In this document: positions 25,422-33,779 of the stretch, in pieces | How positions within the stretch are numbered: the first letter of the stretch is position 1 | How the letters are laid out: every line of letters begins with the position of its first letter | DNA from: Frankiaceae bacterium | GTDB taxonomy: Bacteria; Actinomycetota; Actinomycetes; Mycobacteriales; SCTD01 | NCBI GenBank assembly: GCA_016650445.1 | Contig: JAENVS010000027.1 | Location: forward strand, 1 to 64,000 | Direction: 5' to 3' | Length of the DNA stretch: 64,000 bases | Translations under genes and position numbers: made by a program | The notes under the pieces: generated by a model | What the model was told of the DNA's origin: nothing | The model's database searches: none | The model's input: the letters and a program-made list of their open reading frames with translations, nothing else

Positions 25422-27038
25422 GTGGAAGACCGTCTTGTCCGACCGATCGGGATCGCGGCCGCCGTCGTGCTCGTCACCGGCTTGCTGTCCATCGGCCAGG
25501 TGAAGTACGAGCTGCGCGACGACGGTAAGCCCGGCGGCGACAACCTCGCGGTCGGCGCGTCCGAGCAGCCGTCCCCGCCTCCTGGCAGCGCACCGACGAC
25601 CGCCCCCAGCCTCGCGCCCGGTGCGAAGCCGACGACCGGCACGACCACGACGCCCGGCACCCCGACGACGCCCGGCGGCAGCGTTATCGCCCCCGGCTCC
25701 GGCCCCAAGGGGAGCATCCCCACGACAGTGAAGCCGGGCCAGACCGTCGGCGTCCCCGACTTCGGCTTGAAGACGCAGGGCGTGACGCCGACCTCGGTGA
25801 AGATCGGCCTGAGCTACAACAAGTCAGGCTGCGGCGACGCCGGCGCGCTCGAGGCGGCCCTCGGTCCCGCGGTCGTCGGTGACCCCGAGAAGGCGGTCAA
25901 GGCCTTCACGTCGTACGTCAACGACAACGGCGGCGTGCGCGGCCGCACGCTGTCGGTCGTCACGGTCGACGACGGTGGCCTGCAGTGCCCGGAGCGCAAC
26001 AGCGCCGCGGCGGTCGAGATGGTCGACCAGCACAAGGTCTTCCTCGTGGCGCCCGGGGTGCACGACGTCGGTGACGCGGTCATCCGCCGGCACATCCCGA
26101 TCTGGGGCGGTCGCTTCACCAAGGCCGAGCAGAAGGCCCGCGGCTTCGGCCAGTTCCAGCCCATCCAGGACGCCGACGGCGACTTCGCGAACTGGGCGTC
26201 GTTCGGCAAGAACTACCTCGGGACCAACAACACCGACATCGAGAAGAAGGCCTGCTTCGTCCACCCCGACACCGCCGACTTCAACAACCAAGAGAAGATC
26301 ATGGTCGCGAAGATGAAGGCCGAAGGCCTGGTCTTCGCCGACTTCATCCGGTACGCCGACGACGCCTCGAAGGGACAGGAACAGGCCACGGCGGCCGTCA
26401 TCCGCATGAAGGGCAAGTGCAACCAGGTCTGGTTCCTCGCCAACAACGCGATCGCGATGATCTTCTTCACCAACGCCGCGCAGCAGCAGCAGTGGCACCC
26501 GACCTACACCTTCACCGGCCGCACCTACCTCACCGACGCTGCGCTCGGCGGGTCACTGATGCAGCAGGACCAGTGGGCCAACGCCATCGGGCTCTCGCCC
26601 CGGATCAAGCCGGGCGACCACCCGAAGGACGGCAACTGCAAGAAGATCTACGAGAAGTACTACCCGAGCGACGGGCAGTCCGAGTCCGCATCCGTCGACA
26701 TCGTGTGCGGCGGGATCCTCATGACGACGGAGGCGATGAAGCGCGCGGTCGACCTGACCGGTGAGCTCACGGCGAACTCGATGCAGGTCGGCATCAACGC
26801 CATCAAGCGCGACTTCTACTGGAAGGCGCACGTCCCGATGACGTTCACGATCCCCACGAGCCTGTCGCAGCCGTTCGACTTCACGGGCTACGACCACCAG
26901 ACCGTCGTGAAGTGGAACCGCAGCAAGGGCGACTACGACTTCCCCGAGTACCCCAAGTACTGGGCGCACTTCGGTGCTGGCAAGTCCGGCGGCGAGGACC
27001 TTCGCCCGTACTTCAACAAGAGCTGGAAGCAGCCGTAG
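25422..27038 (+). CDS. ABC transporter substrate-binding protein, branched-chain amino acid type
   Basis: 538 residues from GTG 25422. One N-terminal hydrophobic segment (IGIAAAVVLVTGLLSIG) anchors or exports it, followed by a Pro/Thr-rich spacer of about 60 residues. A type I periplasmic-binding fold follows, beginning KIGLSYNKSGCG and containing VNDNGGVRGR and IRYADDASKGQEQ. No lipobox Cys is seen, so it may stay as an N-terminally anchored protein. Amino sugars or their conjugates are the likely ligands given the neighbours. First gene of the importer operon. Confidence 0.88.
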   Translation: MEDRLVRPIGIAAAVVLVTGLLSIGQVKYELRDDGKPGGDNLAVGASEQPSPPPGSAPTTAPSLAPGAKPTTGTTTTPGTPTTPGGSVIAPGSGPKGSIPTTVKPGQTVGVPDFGLKTQGVTPTSVKIGLSYNKSGCGDAGALEAALGPAVVGDPEKAVKAFTSYVNDNGGVRGRTLSVVTVDDGGLQCPERNSAAAVEMVDQHKVFLVAPGVHDVGDAVIRRHIPIWGGRFTKAEQKARGFGQFQPIQDADGDFANWASFGKNYLGTNNTDIEKKACFVHPDTADFNNQEKIMVAKMKAEGLVFADFIRYADDASKGQEQATAAVIRMKGKCNQVWFLANNAIAMIFFTNAAQQQQWHPTYTFTGRTYLTDAALGGSLMQQDQWANAIGLSPRIKPGDHPKDGNCKKIYEKYYPSDGQSESASVDIVCGGILMTTEAMKRAVDLTGELTANSMQVGINAIKRDFYWKAHVPMTFTIPTSLSQPFDFTGYDHQTVVKWNRSKGDYDFPEYPKYWAHFGAGKSGGEDLRPYFNKSWKQP

Positions 27039-29012
27039 GTGGACCTCGTCCTTCTGGGACTCACCATCGGCATGGCCAACGCTCTTCTGGCGGTCGGCCT
27101 CGTCCTGATCTACATGTCCAACCGGGTCGTCAACTTCGCCCACGGTGAGATCGGCGCCTTCGCCGTAGCGCTGATGCTGACGTTCACGCAGGTCCTGCAC
27201 TGGAACTACTGGCTCGCCCTGCTTGCCAGCCTGGCCGGTACGGCGGTGCTGTCCGCCCTCATCGAGCGCACGGTCATTCAGCGGCTGTTCACCGCACCGC
27301 GGCTCATCGTGCTCATCGCCACGGTCGGCGTCGCGCAGGTCGTCACCGTCGGCCGGCTGATCCTGCCCAAGCCGAAGAAAGACGGCGAGTCGGTCTTCGC
27401 GGGGGGTAGCGACCTGTTTCCGGTGCCGTTCGACTCACCGACGTTCACCTTCGGCCGCGTCGTCCTGCATCCGCAGCACCTCATGGTCCTGGTCGTCGGC
27501 CCGCTGGTCGTCCTGGCCGTCGTGTGGTTCCTGCGGGCCACCGTCTACGGCATGGCGATGCGTGCCTCCGCGGAGAACGCGCAACGCGCGCAGCTGCTCG
27601 GCATCCCGGTCCGCCGCATCTCGACCCTGGCGTGGGTCCTTGGCGGGCTGCTCGCGGGCATCGGCGCGATCCTGCTCGCCCCCGTCGTCGGCTTCTCCAG
27701 CACCGAGGCGGTCGGTCTCCCGCTGCTCGCCCGCGGCCTCGCCGCGGCCACCGTCGCGCGCTTCGAGTCGATCGGGCTGGCGTTCGGCGTCGGGTTGGCG
27801 TTCGGTCTCATCGACCAGCTCGCGATCTTCTACACCGGCCAGAGCGGCGTCACCGACGCGATCCTGCTCGGCATCGTCCTTGCGGTGCTGCTGTTCCGGC
27901 GCTTTGAGAAGCGGCGTACGACGGCGGCGGAGGAGTCGTCGTGGGCCGTCGCCGACCCGGTACGTCGGCTGCCCGAGCAGATCACCTCGCACCTGCGCTG
28001 GCGCCAGCTCACCGTCGTCACGGTCGTCGTCGTGGTCGCTCTGCTGATCTCCGCACCGCTGCTGATGACCGCGTCGAGCACGTTACTGCTGGCCACCATC
28101 GCAGCGGTCAGCGTCGTCACCGTCGCCCTCACCATCCTGTCCGGCTGGGGCGGGCAGCTGTCGATCGGCCACTGGGCGCTCGCGGGGGTCGGAGGCGTCC
28201 TCGGCTCACGGCTGCACGAGGTCATCGGCGTGCCGTTCTGGATCGCCTTCGTGCTCGCCGGCGTCCTCGGCGGCGTCGTGTCCCTGCTGCTCGGCCTGCC
28301 CGCGCTGCGGCTGCCGGGTCCGCTGCTCGCCGTCGTCACCCTCGGCTTCGCCGTGGTCTGCTCGAGCTGGCTGTTCGACGAGCCGTGGTTCCGCGGAACC
28401 GGCGTGCTGGACCGGCCGGCCTGGATCGGCATCGACACCTACTACTACATCTGCGTGATCTTCCTGGCCACGGTGCTGCTCGCGGTCCGCTCGCTGCAGC
28501 ACGGCCGGTTCGGCCGCAACGTGCTTGCCGTGCGCGACAACCCTGTCCAGGCCGCGGCTATGGGCATCGCCGTCGTCCGCACGAAGCTGACGACGTTCGT
28601 CCTGTCGGGGACGCTCGCCGCGTTGGCCGGCTTCCTCTGGTCGGCCGGCATCCGCACCGCGTCACCGGAGGCGTTCCCGGCGTATCGCTCGCTCGGGCTG
28701 CTCGCCGCGGCGATCATCGGCGGGCTCGGCAGCATCGGCGGTGCAGTACTCGGCACGGCGTACTTCCTGGGTATCCCGTACTTCGGCTCGGACGTCTCGC
28801 CGTACCTCGGCGTCCTGTCCAGCGGCGTCGGGCTGCTTGCCCTCGTCCTCTGGTTGCCCGGCGGGCTGGCCAGGGTCGTCGTTGCCGTCCGCGACCGGGT
28901 GGCAAAGCTTGTGACCGGGCTCGACGCGCGCCCGCGGGTCGAGCACCTCGATCTCGAGGAGACCGCCGCGCTGACGGAGACGACACCCGAGCTCGTCGGA
29001 GCCGGGCGATGA
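27039..29012 (+). CDS. fused LivH-LivM ABC permease
   Basis: 657 residues starting on the base after the previous stop. The first 290 residues are a LivH-like permease (NRVVNFAHGEIGAFAV, ISTLAWVLGGLLAGIGA). After an RR-rich cytoplasmic linker comes a LivM-like permease (LSGWGGQLSIGHWALAGVGG, NPVQAAAMGI, IIGGLGSIGGAVLG). About 16 membrane helices are expected. A single chain thus forms both halves of the pore. The charged tail after residue 615 is cytoplasmic. Confidence 0.9.
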   Translation: MDLVLLGLTIGMANALLAVGLVLIYMSNRVVNFAHGEIGAFAVALMLTFTQVLHWNYWLALLASLAGTAVLSALIERTVIQRLFTAPRLIVLIATVGVAQVVTVGRLILPKPKKDGESVFAGGSDLFPVPFDSPTFTFGRVVLHPQHLMVLVVGPLVVLAVVWFLRATVYGMAMRASAENAQRAQLLGIPVRRISTLAWVLGGLLAGIGAILLAPVVGFSSTEAVGLPLLARGLAAATVARFESIGLAFGVGLAFGLIDQLAIFYTGQSGVTDAILLGIVLAVLLFRRFEKRRTTAAEESSWAVADPVRRLPEQITSHLRWRQLTVVTVVVVVALLISAPLLMTASSTLLLATIAAVSVVTVALTILSGWGGQLSIGHWALAGVGGVLGSRLHEVIGVPFWIAFVLAGVLGGVVSLLLGLPALRLPGPLLAVVTLGFAVVCSSWLFDEPWFRGTGVLDRPAWIGIDTYYYICVIFLATVLLAVRSLQHGRFGRNVLAVRDNPVQAAAMGIAVVRTKLTTFVLSGTLAALAGFLWSAGIRTASPEAFPAYRSLGLLAAAIIGGLGSIGGAVLGTAYFLGIPYFGSDVSPYLGVLSSGVGLLALVLWLPGGLARVVVAVRDRVAKLVTGLDARPRVEHLDLEETAALTETTPELVGAGR

Positions 29013-31030
29013 GGCCGCTCGAGCGGCTGCGCGGCTACCTCGACGGCGAGGACCCGAAGCCGGCCGCGGCGATGTTCGGGCTCAACGCCGTCGACGAGCT
29101 CGACAGCGCGACGTTCATCTGGCTCGGCCCGATCATCGCCGAGTCGTTCGGCAAGGGCGTCGGCGCGTTCGGCGTCATCGGCATCCTCGTGCTCGTCGTC
29201 GCACCACTCATCGCGATCCCGGTCTCGCTGCTCGCCGACCGGCGCGCGCGGATGCCGATCGCCCTGGCTTGCGCGGCGATGTGGGGGCTGTTCTCGCTCG
29301 CATCGGCCCTGGCGTTCACCCTCACCCTCCTCGTCATCGCGCGCGTCGGGTCATCCCTCGGTCGCACCGTTAGCTACCCGGTGCAGCTGTCACTGATGGC
29401 CGACTTCTACCCGCCGCGCGTGCGTGCCAAGGCGCTCGGCGTGCACGCACAGGCCAACACGGTCGGCGCGATCTTCGGCGCGCTCGGTGCCGGAGCGATC
29501 GCGCAGTTCTTCGGCTGGCGGGCCGCCTTCGCCATTCTCGCGATCCCGACCGTGCTGACCATCCTCGCGGTGAGGTCGGTCCGGGAGCCCGAGCGCGGTG
29601 CGTTCGAGCGGCTCGAGTCGGTGAAGCCGCTGCCGCTGGGGGAGGTCTTCCCGCGGCTCTACGCGATCCGGTCGCAGCGCTACGTGTGGTTCGCCGGCGT
29701 CTACCTCGTGGCCGTGCTCCTGGGCGCGGGGCTGATCCTGCCGTTCTACTTCAAGGACACGTACGACATCGGCGCGTTCGGCCTCGGCGTGATCGGCGCC
29801 GTCGCGGGGCTCGGTGCCATGGCGGCGACGTTCATCGGCGCGAGCCTCGCGCAGGACCGCCTCAACGAGGCGCCGCGGATCGGGGTGCGCTGGATCGCCA
29901 GCGTCTTCTTCGTCGTCTGCGGCGTGCTCGCGGTGTTCGGGTTCGCGCCGACACTGTGGATCGCCGTACCGATCCTGTTCGTGCTGTACGCGCTGTTCGG
30001 CCTCATCAGCCCGCTGCTCGCGACGCTCGGGACGCTCATCGCCCCGCCGGAGCTGCGCTCGTCGGCGTACTCCATCGGTCAGGTCATCTGGCTACTCGGT
30101 GCCATCCCGGCCCTCGCCGCCTTGGGGATCGCTGAATGGCTCGGGTTCGGCTGGGCCTTCGCCTTCCTCGCGCTTGTGCTGCTGCGCGGCACCTTCCACA
30201 TCCTCACCGTGTCGCGGTACATCGACGCCGACGTCGCCCGCCGCGACCCTGCGCACGTCGACGAGGACGCCCGTACCGACGAGGACGGCCGCGTCCTGCT
30301 GCTCGAGACCAAGGACCTGACGGTCTCGTACGACGGCGTGCAGGTGCTGTTCGGTGTCGACCTGCGGATCCACGAGGGCGAGATCGTCGCGCTGCTCGGC
30401 ACCAACGGCGCCGGCAAGTCGACGACGCTCAACGCGATCAACGGGCTGGTGCAGCCCGACGGCGGCAACGTCTGGTTCGGCGGAGTCGCGATCACCGGCG
30501 AGCCGCCGGAGCGCACCACCGCCCGCGGCATCGTGCAGGCACCCGGTGGCCGCGGCATCTTCCCCGGCCTGACCGTCGAGGAGAACCTCCGGCTCGGCGC
30601 CTTCCTGATCCGCAAGGACAAGGCCCTGCTCGCCGCCCGGCTCGACGAGGTGCTCGGCGTCTTCCCGGCGCTTCGTCCGCTTCTTCCGCTACGTGCCGGT
30701 TCGCTGTCAGGCGGGCAGCGCCAGCAGCTCGTTCTCGCACAGGCCTTCCTGCTCAAGCCGAAGCTCCTGCTCATCGACGAGCTGTCGCTGGGCCTCGCTC
30801 CGGTGATCGTCCAGGAGCTCCTCGCGACGGTCCGGCGGCTCAACCGGGAAGGGATCACGGTCGTTCTTGTCGAACAGTCCGTCAACGTCGCTCTCACGCT
30901 GGCGGACCGGGCCTACTTCATGGAGAAGGGCCAGGTCCGGTTCGAGGGACCGACGGCCGAGCTCCTGCACCGTGACGACCTGCTCCGCTCCGTCTTCCTC
31001 GGGGGCGCTCCCGCCCCCGCGTCCGTCTGA
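29009..31030 (+). CDS. MFS transporter fused to a LivF-type ABC ATPase
   Basis: 673 residues from ATG 29009 overlapping the permease stop. Residues 1-410 form a 12-helix major-facilitator domain with the cytoplasmic loop LLADRRARM and a FYPPRVRAKALGVHA segment. After a DEDARTDEDG linker, residues 430-665 form an ATPase with Walker A GTNGAGKST, signature SLSGGQRQQ, Walker B LLLIDELSLGL and EQSVNVA for the switch region. An ion-coupled porter and the second ABC ATPase on one chain is a striking design. Either could assist the same importer. Confidence 0.9.
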   Translation: MRPLERLRGYLDGEDPKPAAAMFGLNAVDELDSATFIWLGPIIAESFGKGVGAFGVIGILVLVVAPLIAIPVSLLADRRARMPIALACAAMWGLFSLASALAFTLTLLVIARVGSSLGRTVSYPVQLSLMADFYPPRVRAKALGVHAQANTVGAIFGALGAGAIAQFFGWRAAFAILAIPTVLTILAVRSVREPERGAFERLESVKPLPLGEVFPRLYAIRSQRYVWFAGVYLVAVLLGAGLILPFYFKDTYDIGAFGLGVIGAVAGLGAMAATFIGASLAQDRLNEAPRIGVRWIASVFFVVCGVLAVFGFAPTLWIAVPILFVLYALFGLISPLLATLGTLIAPPELRSSAYSIGQVIWLLGAIPALAALGIAEWLGFGWAFAFLALVLLRGTFHILTVSRYIDADVARRDPAHVDEDARTDEDGRVLLLETKDLTVSYDGVQVLFGVDLRIHEGEIVALLGTNGAGKSTTLNAINGLVQPDGGNVWFGGVAITGEPPERTTARGIVQAPGGRGIFPGLTVEENLRLGAFLIRKDKALLAARLDEVLGVFPALRPLLPLRAGSLSGGQRQQLVLAQAFLLKPKLLLIDELSLGLAPVIVQELLATVRRLNREGITVVLVEQSVNVALTLADRAYFMEKGQVRFEGPTAELLHRDDLLRSVFLGGAPAPASV

Positions 31031-31044
31031 CCCTGGGGATCCTC

Positions 31045-32766
31045 GTGCGCAACCGCCTCGCCCTGCTGCTCGCGGCGACCATGCTCGTCGGGACGGGCTC
31101 GCTCGCGCTCGCCGACCCGAAGCCCGCCGCGCCGCCACTGCCCTGCAACGGGCCGCTGGCCTGCGCCGACGACTCGGCGATGATCGAGCTGGAGCGCCGG
31201 ATCGCGGACAACATCCGCTTCGGCCAAGCGCTCGAGATCGACTACCGGACCCCGGAGCGGGTCCTGGGTGACGTCGCCAGCGGCGGCGCGTGGGGCGACT
31301 CCGCGCTGTGGACCGGCGTCTACCTCGCCGGTGAGTCGATGCGGTACGCCGTCGCGCAGGACAAGCTCGAGAAGCTCGGTCCGGACGACGGCAAGGAGAA
31401 GCGCAAGGACGCGGAGGAGGATGCCCTGCGCGTCTCCTGGACCGCGCAGCGCGACGAGGCGCTGACCCGTACGCGGATGATGGCCGACAAGTTCCACCTG
31501 CTCGCCCGGATCGGCCGCGAGTGGCAGACCGAGCTCTCGCCCAACACGTCCTACCAGCCGACGTCGCCGGCGGGTGGCCCGCTGTCCTTCGGTGGTGGTG
31601 TCTTCCAGGGCGAGGACGGCATCCTCATGCGCGGCTGCGCTCCCAAGCCGGCGGACACGCCCGACGGCATCGGCATCACCCCCAACTCCAACAAGCGCAT
31701 CTTCGGACCGTTCCGCTGGGAGGACGGCCTCGACTACTACTGCGAGACGGCCCCGAGCCGGGACAGCTACGCAGGAACGCTCTACGGCCTGACCCACGCC
31801 TATGACCTGGTCGGCAAGGACGACCCCGTCCTGAGCGCCCAGATTCGCGGCGACATCCTGGTCCTGGCCGGCAGGCTGGTGAAGTACGGCTGGAGCTTCC
31901 CACGGCCGCACGGCAACATCTCCGTGCCGAAGGCACCGGTCAGCGTCCCGATCACCGGCTTCGACGGTCACGACTTCGACAACTTCATCTCCCCGGCCTT
32001 CATGCAGCAGGTGCCGTCGGCTCGCCTCAACGTCACCCAGAGCGCCCGGCACGTGGCGCAGGACGGCAGCGCCGAGGAGAAGCAGTACTGGGACGCAGTG
32101 TGGGCGGATGAGCTCGCCACCCAGCTGCCCGACCTGGCGCTGTCGATGGAGGTCGACTCGTTCCAGCCCAACGAGGGCTACTACAAGTACAACCTCAACC
32201 ACCTGACGGTCGGCAACACGATCCGGCTCGAGACCGACCCGATCGTGCGCGAGGAGTTCAAGCGCGCCCTCGGCGTCATGGACGTCACCACCGGTGACGA
32301 CGGCAACGCCCACTTCGAGTCGCTCGTGTACGGCGTGACGGGCGAGCAGAGCCGGATCGACGCGGCGGTGCTGCACCTCGGCCAGTGGCTGGACTACCGC
32401 CGCAACATCGAGGCTGGTCCGGTGACGAACTCGCAGCGTTGCGGCCAGGACCTGGAGTGCGTGCCGCAGGGTGAGCTCGAGTACGTCCAGGGCGGGACTG
32501 TCGTGACGGTTCCGGACCCGGCGTCACTGCAGCCCGGCGCGAAGCCCAAGATGCGTGCCCGATACCCGCTGCCTGTCGCGCTGCGCGCGCCGACCGATTT
32601 CCAGTGGCAGCGGCCGCCGACCCAGCTCAACGGGTCGGACGCGCCCACCCACCAGGCGCCGGGCATCGACTACCTCACGCCGTACTGGACGATCCGCTAC
32701 CTCACCGAGGTCGCCAAGCCCGACCTGGCACCGTTGCCGGCGTGGGTCGGACCGTCACACCGCTGA
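31045..32766 (+). CDS. secreted protein of unknown family (paralogue B)
   Basis: 573 residues from GTG 31045, with a Sec signal (RNRLALLLAATMLVGTGSLALA). The mature chain shares ordered blocks with the 8713-10365 protein: GDSALWTGVYLAGESMRYAVAQ, NAHFESLVYGVTGEQSR and GIDYLTPYWTIRYLTEVAKP. An extra charged insert (DDGKEKRKDAEED) is specific to this copy. No enzyme motif is recognised. Being last but one in the importer operon, it may capture or trim the substrate outside the cell. Confidence 0.85.
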   Translation: MRNRLALLLAATMLVGTGSLALADPKPAAPPLPCNGPLACADDSAMIELERRIADNIRFGQALEIDYRTPERVLGDVASGGAWGDSALWTGVYLAGESMRYAVAQDKLEKLGPDDGKEKRKDAEEDALRVSWTAQRDEALTRTRMMADKFHLLARIGREWQTELSPNTSYQPTSPAGGPLSFGGGVFQGEDGILMRGCAPKPADTPDGIGITPNSNKRIFGPFRWEDGLDYYCETAPSRDSYAGTLYGLTHAYDLVGKDDPVLSAQIRGDILVLAGRLVKYGWSFPRPHGNISVPKAPVSVPITGFDGHDFDNFISPAFMQQVPSARLNVTQSARHVAQDGSAEEKQYWDAVWADELATQLPDLALSMEVDSFQPNEGYYKYNLNHLTVGNTIRLETDPIVREEFKRALGVMDVTTGDDGNAHFESLVYGVTGEQSRIDAAVLHLGQWLDYRRNIEAGPVTNSQRCGQDLECVPQGELEYVQGGTVVTVPDPASLQPGAKPKMRARYPLPVALRAPTDFQWQRPPTQLNGSDAPTHQAPGIDYLTPYWTIRYLTEVAKPDLAPLPAWVGPSHR

Positions 32767-33737
32767 TCCGAGGCGTCGTCGCGGGCGCAGCGCTGCTCGC
32801 TGTCGCCGCGGCGGCTGCCGGCGTACTGCTCCTGCGTGAGGACGAAACGCCGAGCGGCTACAGGATCACGTACGACGTCGAAGATCTCGTCGCCGACGTG
32901 CGCACGACCGAGGTCGTCGAGGTCGATGGCCCACTGCGCAGCCGGCGTCTCACCGGGCGCACGGGCTCGGCCACCAGCGAGAAGGGCGTCTTCGACCTGC
33001 GCGACGGCCGGTGGCGCCAGGTCGCCGTCACGCCACCCGGCGAGGTCGGTCAGGACCTGCGGCTGTCGGCGGCACTTGCGTGGGCAGCGGACCGGCAGCT
33101 CGCCGCGAACGACGGTACGGCGACGATTGCTGGGCAGGCCTGCACGTGGTGGCTCACGAAGGAGCCGCTCGACATCGCTTCGGTCGCCCCAGCGACCACG
33201 GCCGACCGCACCCGGTCGTGCGTCGACGACAAGGGCCGGCTGCTCGCCGACGTCTGGCGCGCCGGCGACCGCGACCTGCGCCGCCGTACTGCCACGCAGG
33301 TGAGCCGGGCCGACTTCGATGTCTTCGACGGCATGACCCCGGAGCCCCTGCCGCCGTCACTCATCCTCACCGCCGTCGAGGCGCGCGAAGAACCGGTCAG
33401 CGACCACGTCCAGCTCACGACGCCCCCTGGCTGGAACCTGCTGGCCGCGACCCGGGCCGACGACCTCGAGGCCGGGACGATCGATGTCGTGCGGCGCACC
33501 TACCGCGCCGTGTTCGGCACCGCCACCGATGTCCTCGTGGTCGACCAGATCCGCGGCACGGGGGAGGCGCGGGGGCTGCCCGTCGAGCTGCCGGGGCTCG
33601 GCACCGGCCGCGTGCAGGCGACGGGCGGCGGCCTGGTGCTCACGGTCCCGCTCGGCGCCGACCAGTGGTTGCGGGTCCGGACGTCGCTGCCCTACGACGA
33701 GCTGGTCGAGTACGTGAAGGGACTGACCAGGCGCTGA
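32742..33737 (+). CDS. membrane-anchored extracytoplasmic protein, unknown function
   Basis: 331 residues from GTG 32742, which lies 25 bases inside the end of the previous gene. One N-terminal helix (IRGVVAGAALLAVAAAAAGVLLL) is followed by an exported beta-rich region with segments such as YRITYDVEDLV, VFDLRDGRWRQV and CTWWLTKEPLDI. This resembles lipoprotein-carrier or LppX-like barrels, but the assignment is not firm. It ends the importer operon. Perhaps a partner of the secreted unknown protein. Confidence 0.75.
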   Translation: MGRTVTPLIRGVVAGAALLAVAAAAAGVLLLREDETPSGYRITYDVEDLVADVRTTEVVEVDGPLRSRRLTGRTGSATSEKGVFDLRDGRWRQVAVTPPGEVGQDLRLSAALAWAADRQLAANDGTATIAGQACTWWLTKEPLDIASVAPATTADRTRSCVDDKGRLLADVWRAGDRDLRRRTATQVSRADFDVFDGMTPEPLPPSLILTAVEAREEPVSDHVQLTTPPGWNLLAATRADDLEAGTIDVVRRTYRAVFGTATDVLVVDQIRGTGEARGLPVELPGLGTGRVQATGGGLVLTVPLGADQWLRVRTSLPYDELVEYVKGLTRR

Positions 33738-33779
33738 CCTCGGGCGAAACCCGCACCATCCGTGCGCAAGAATGCCCTG

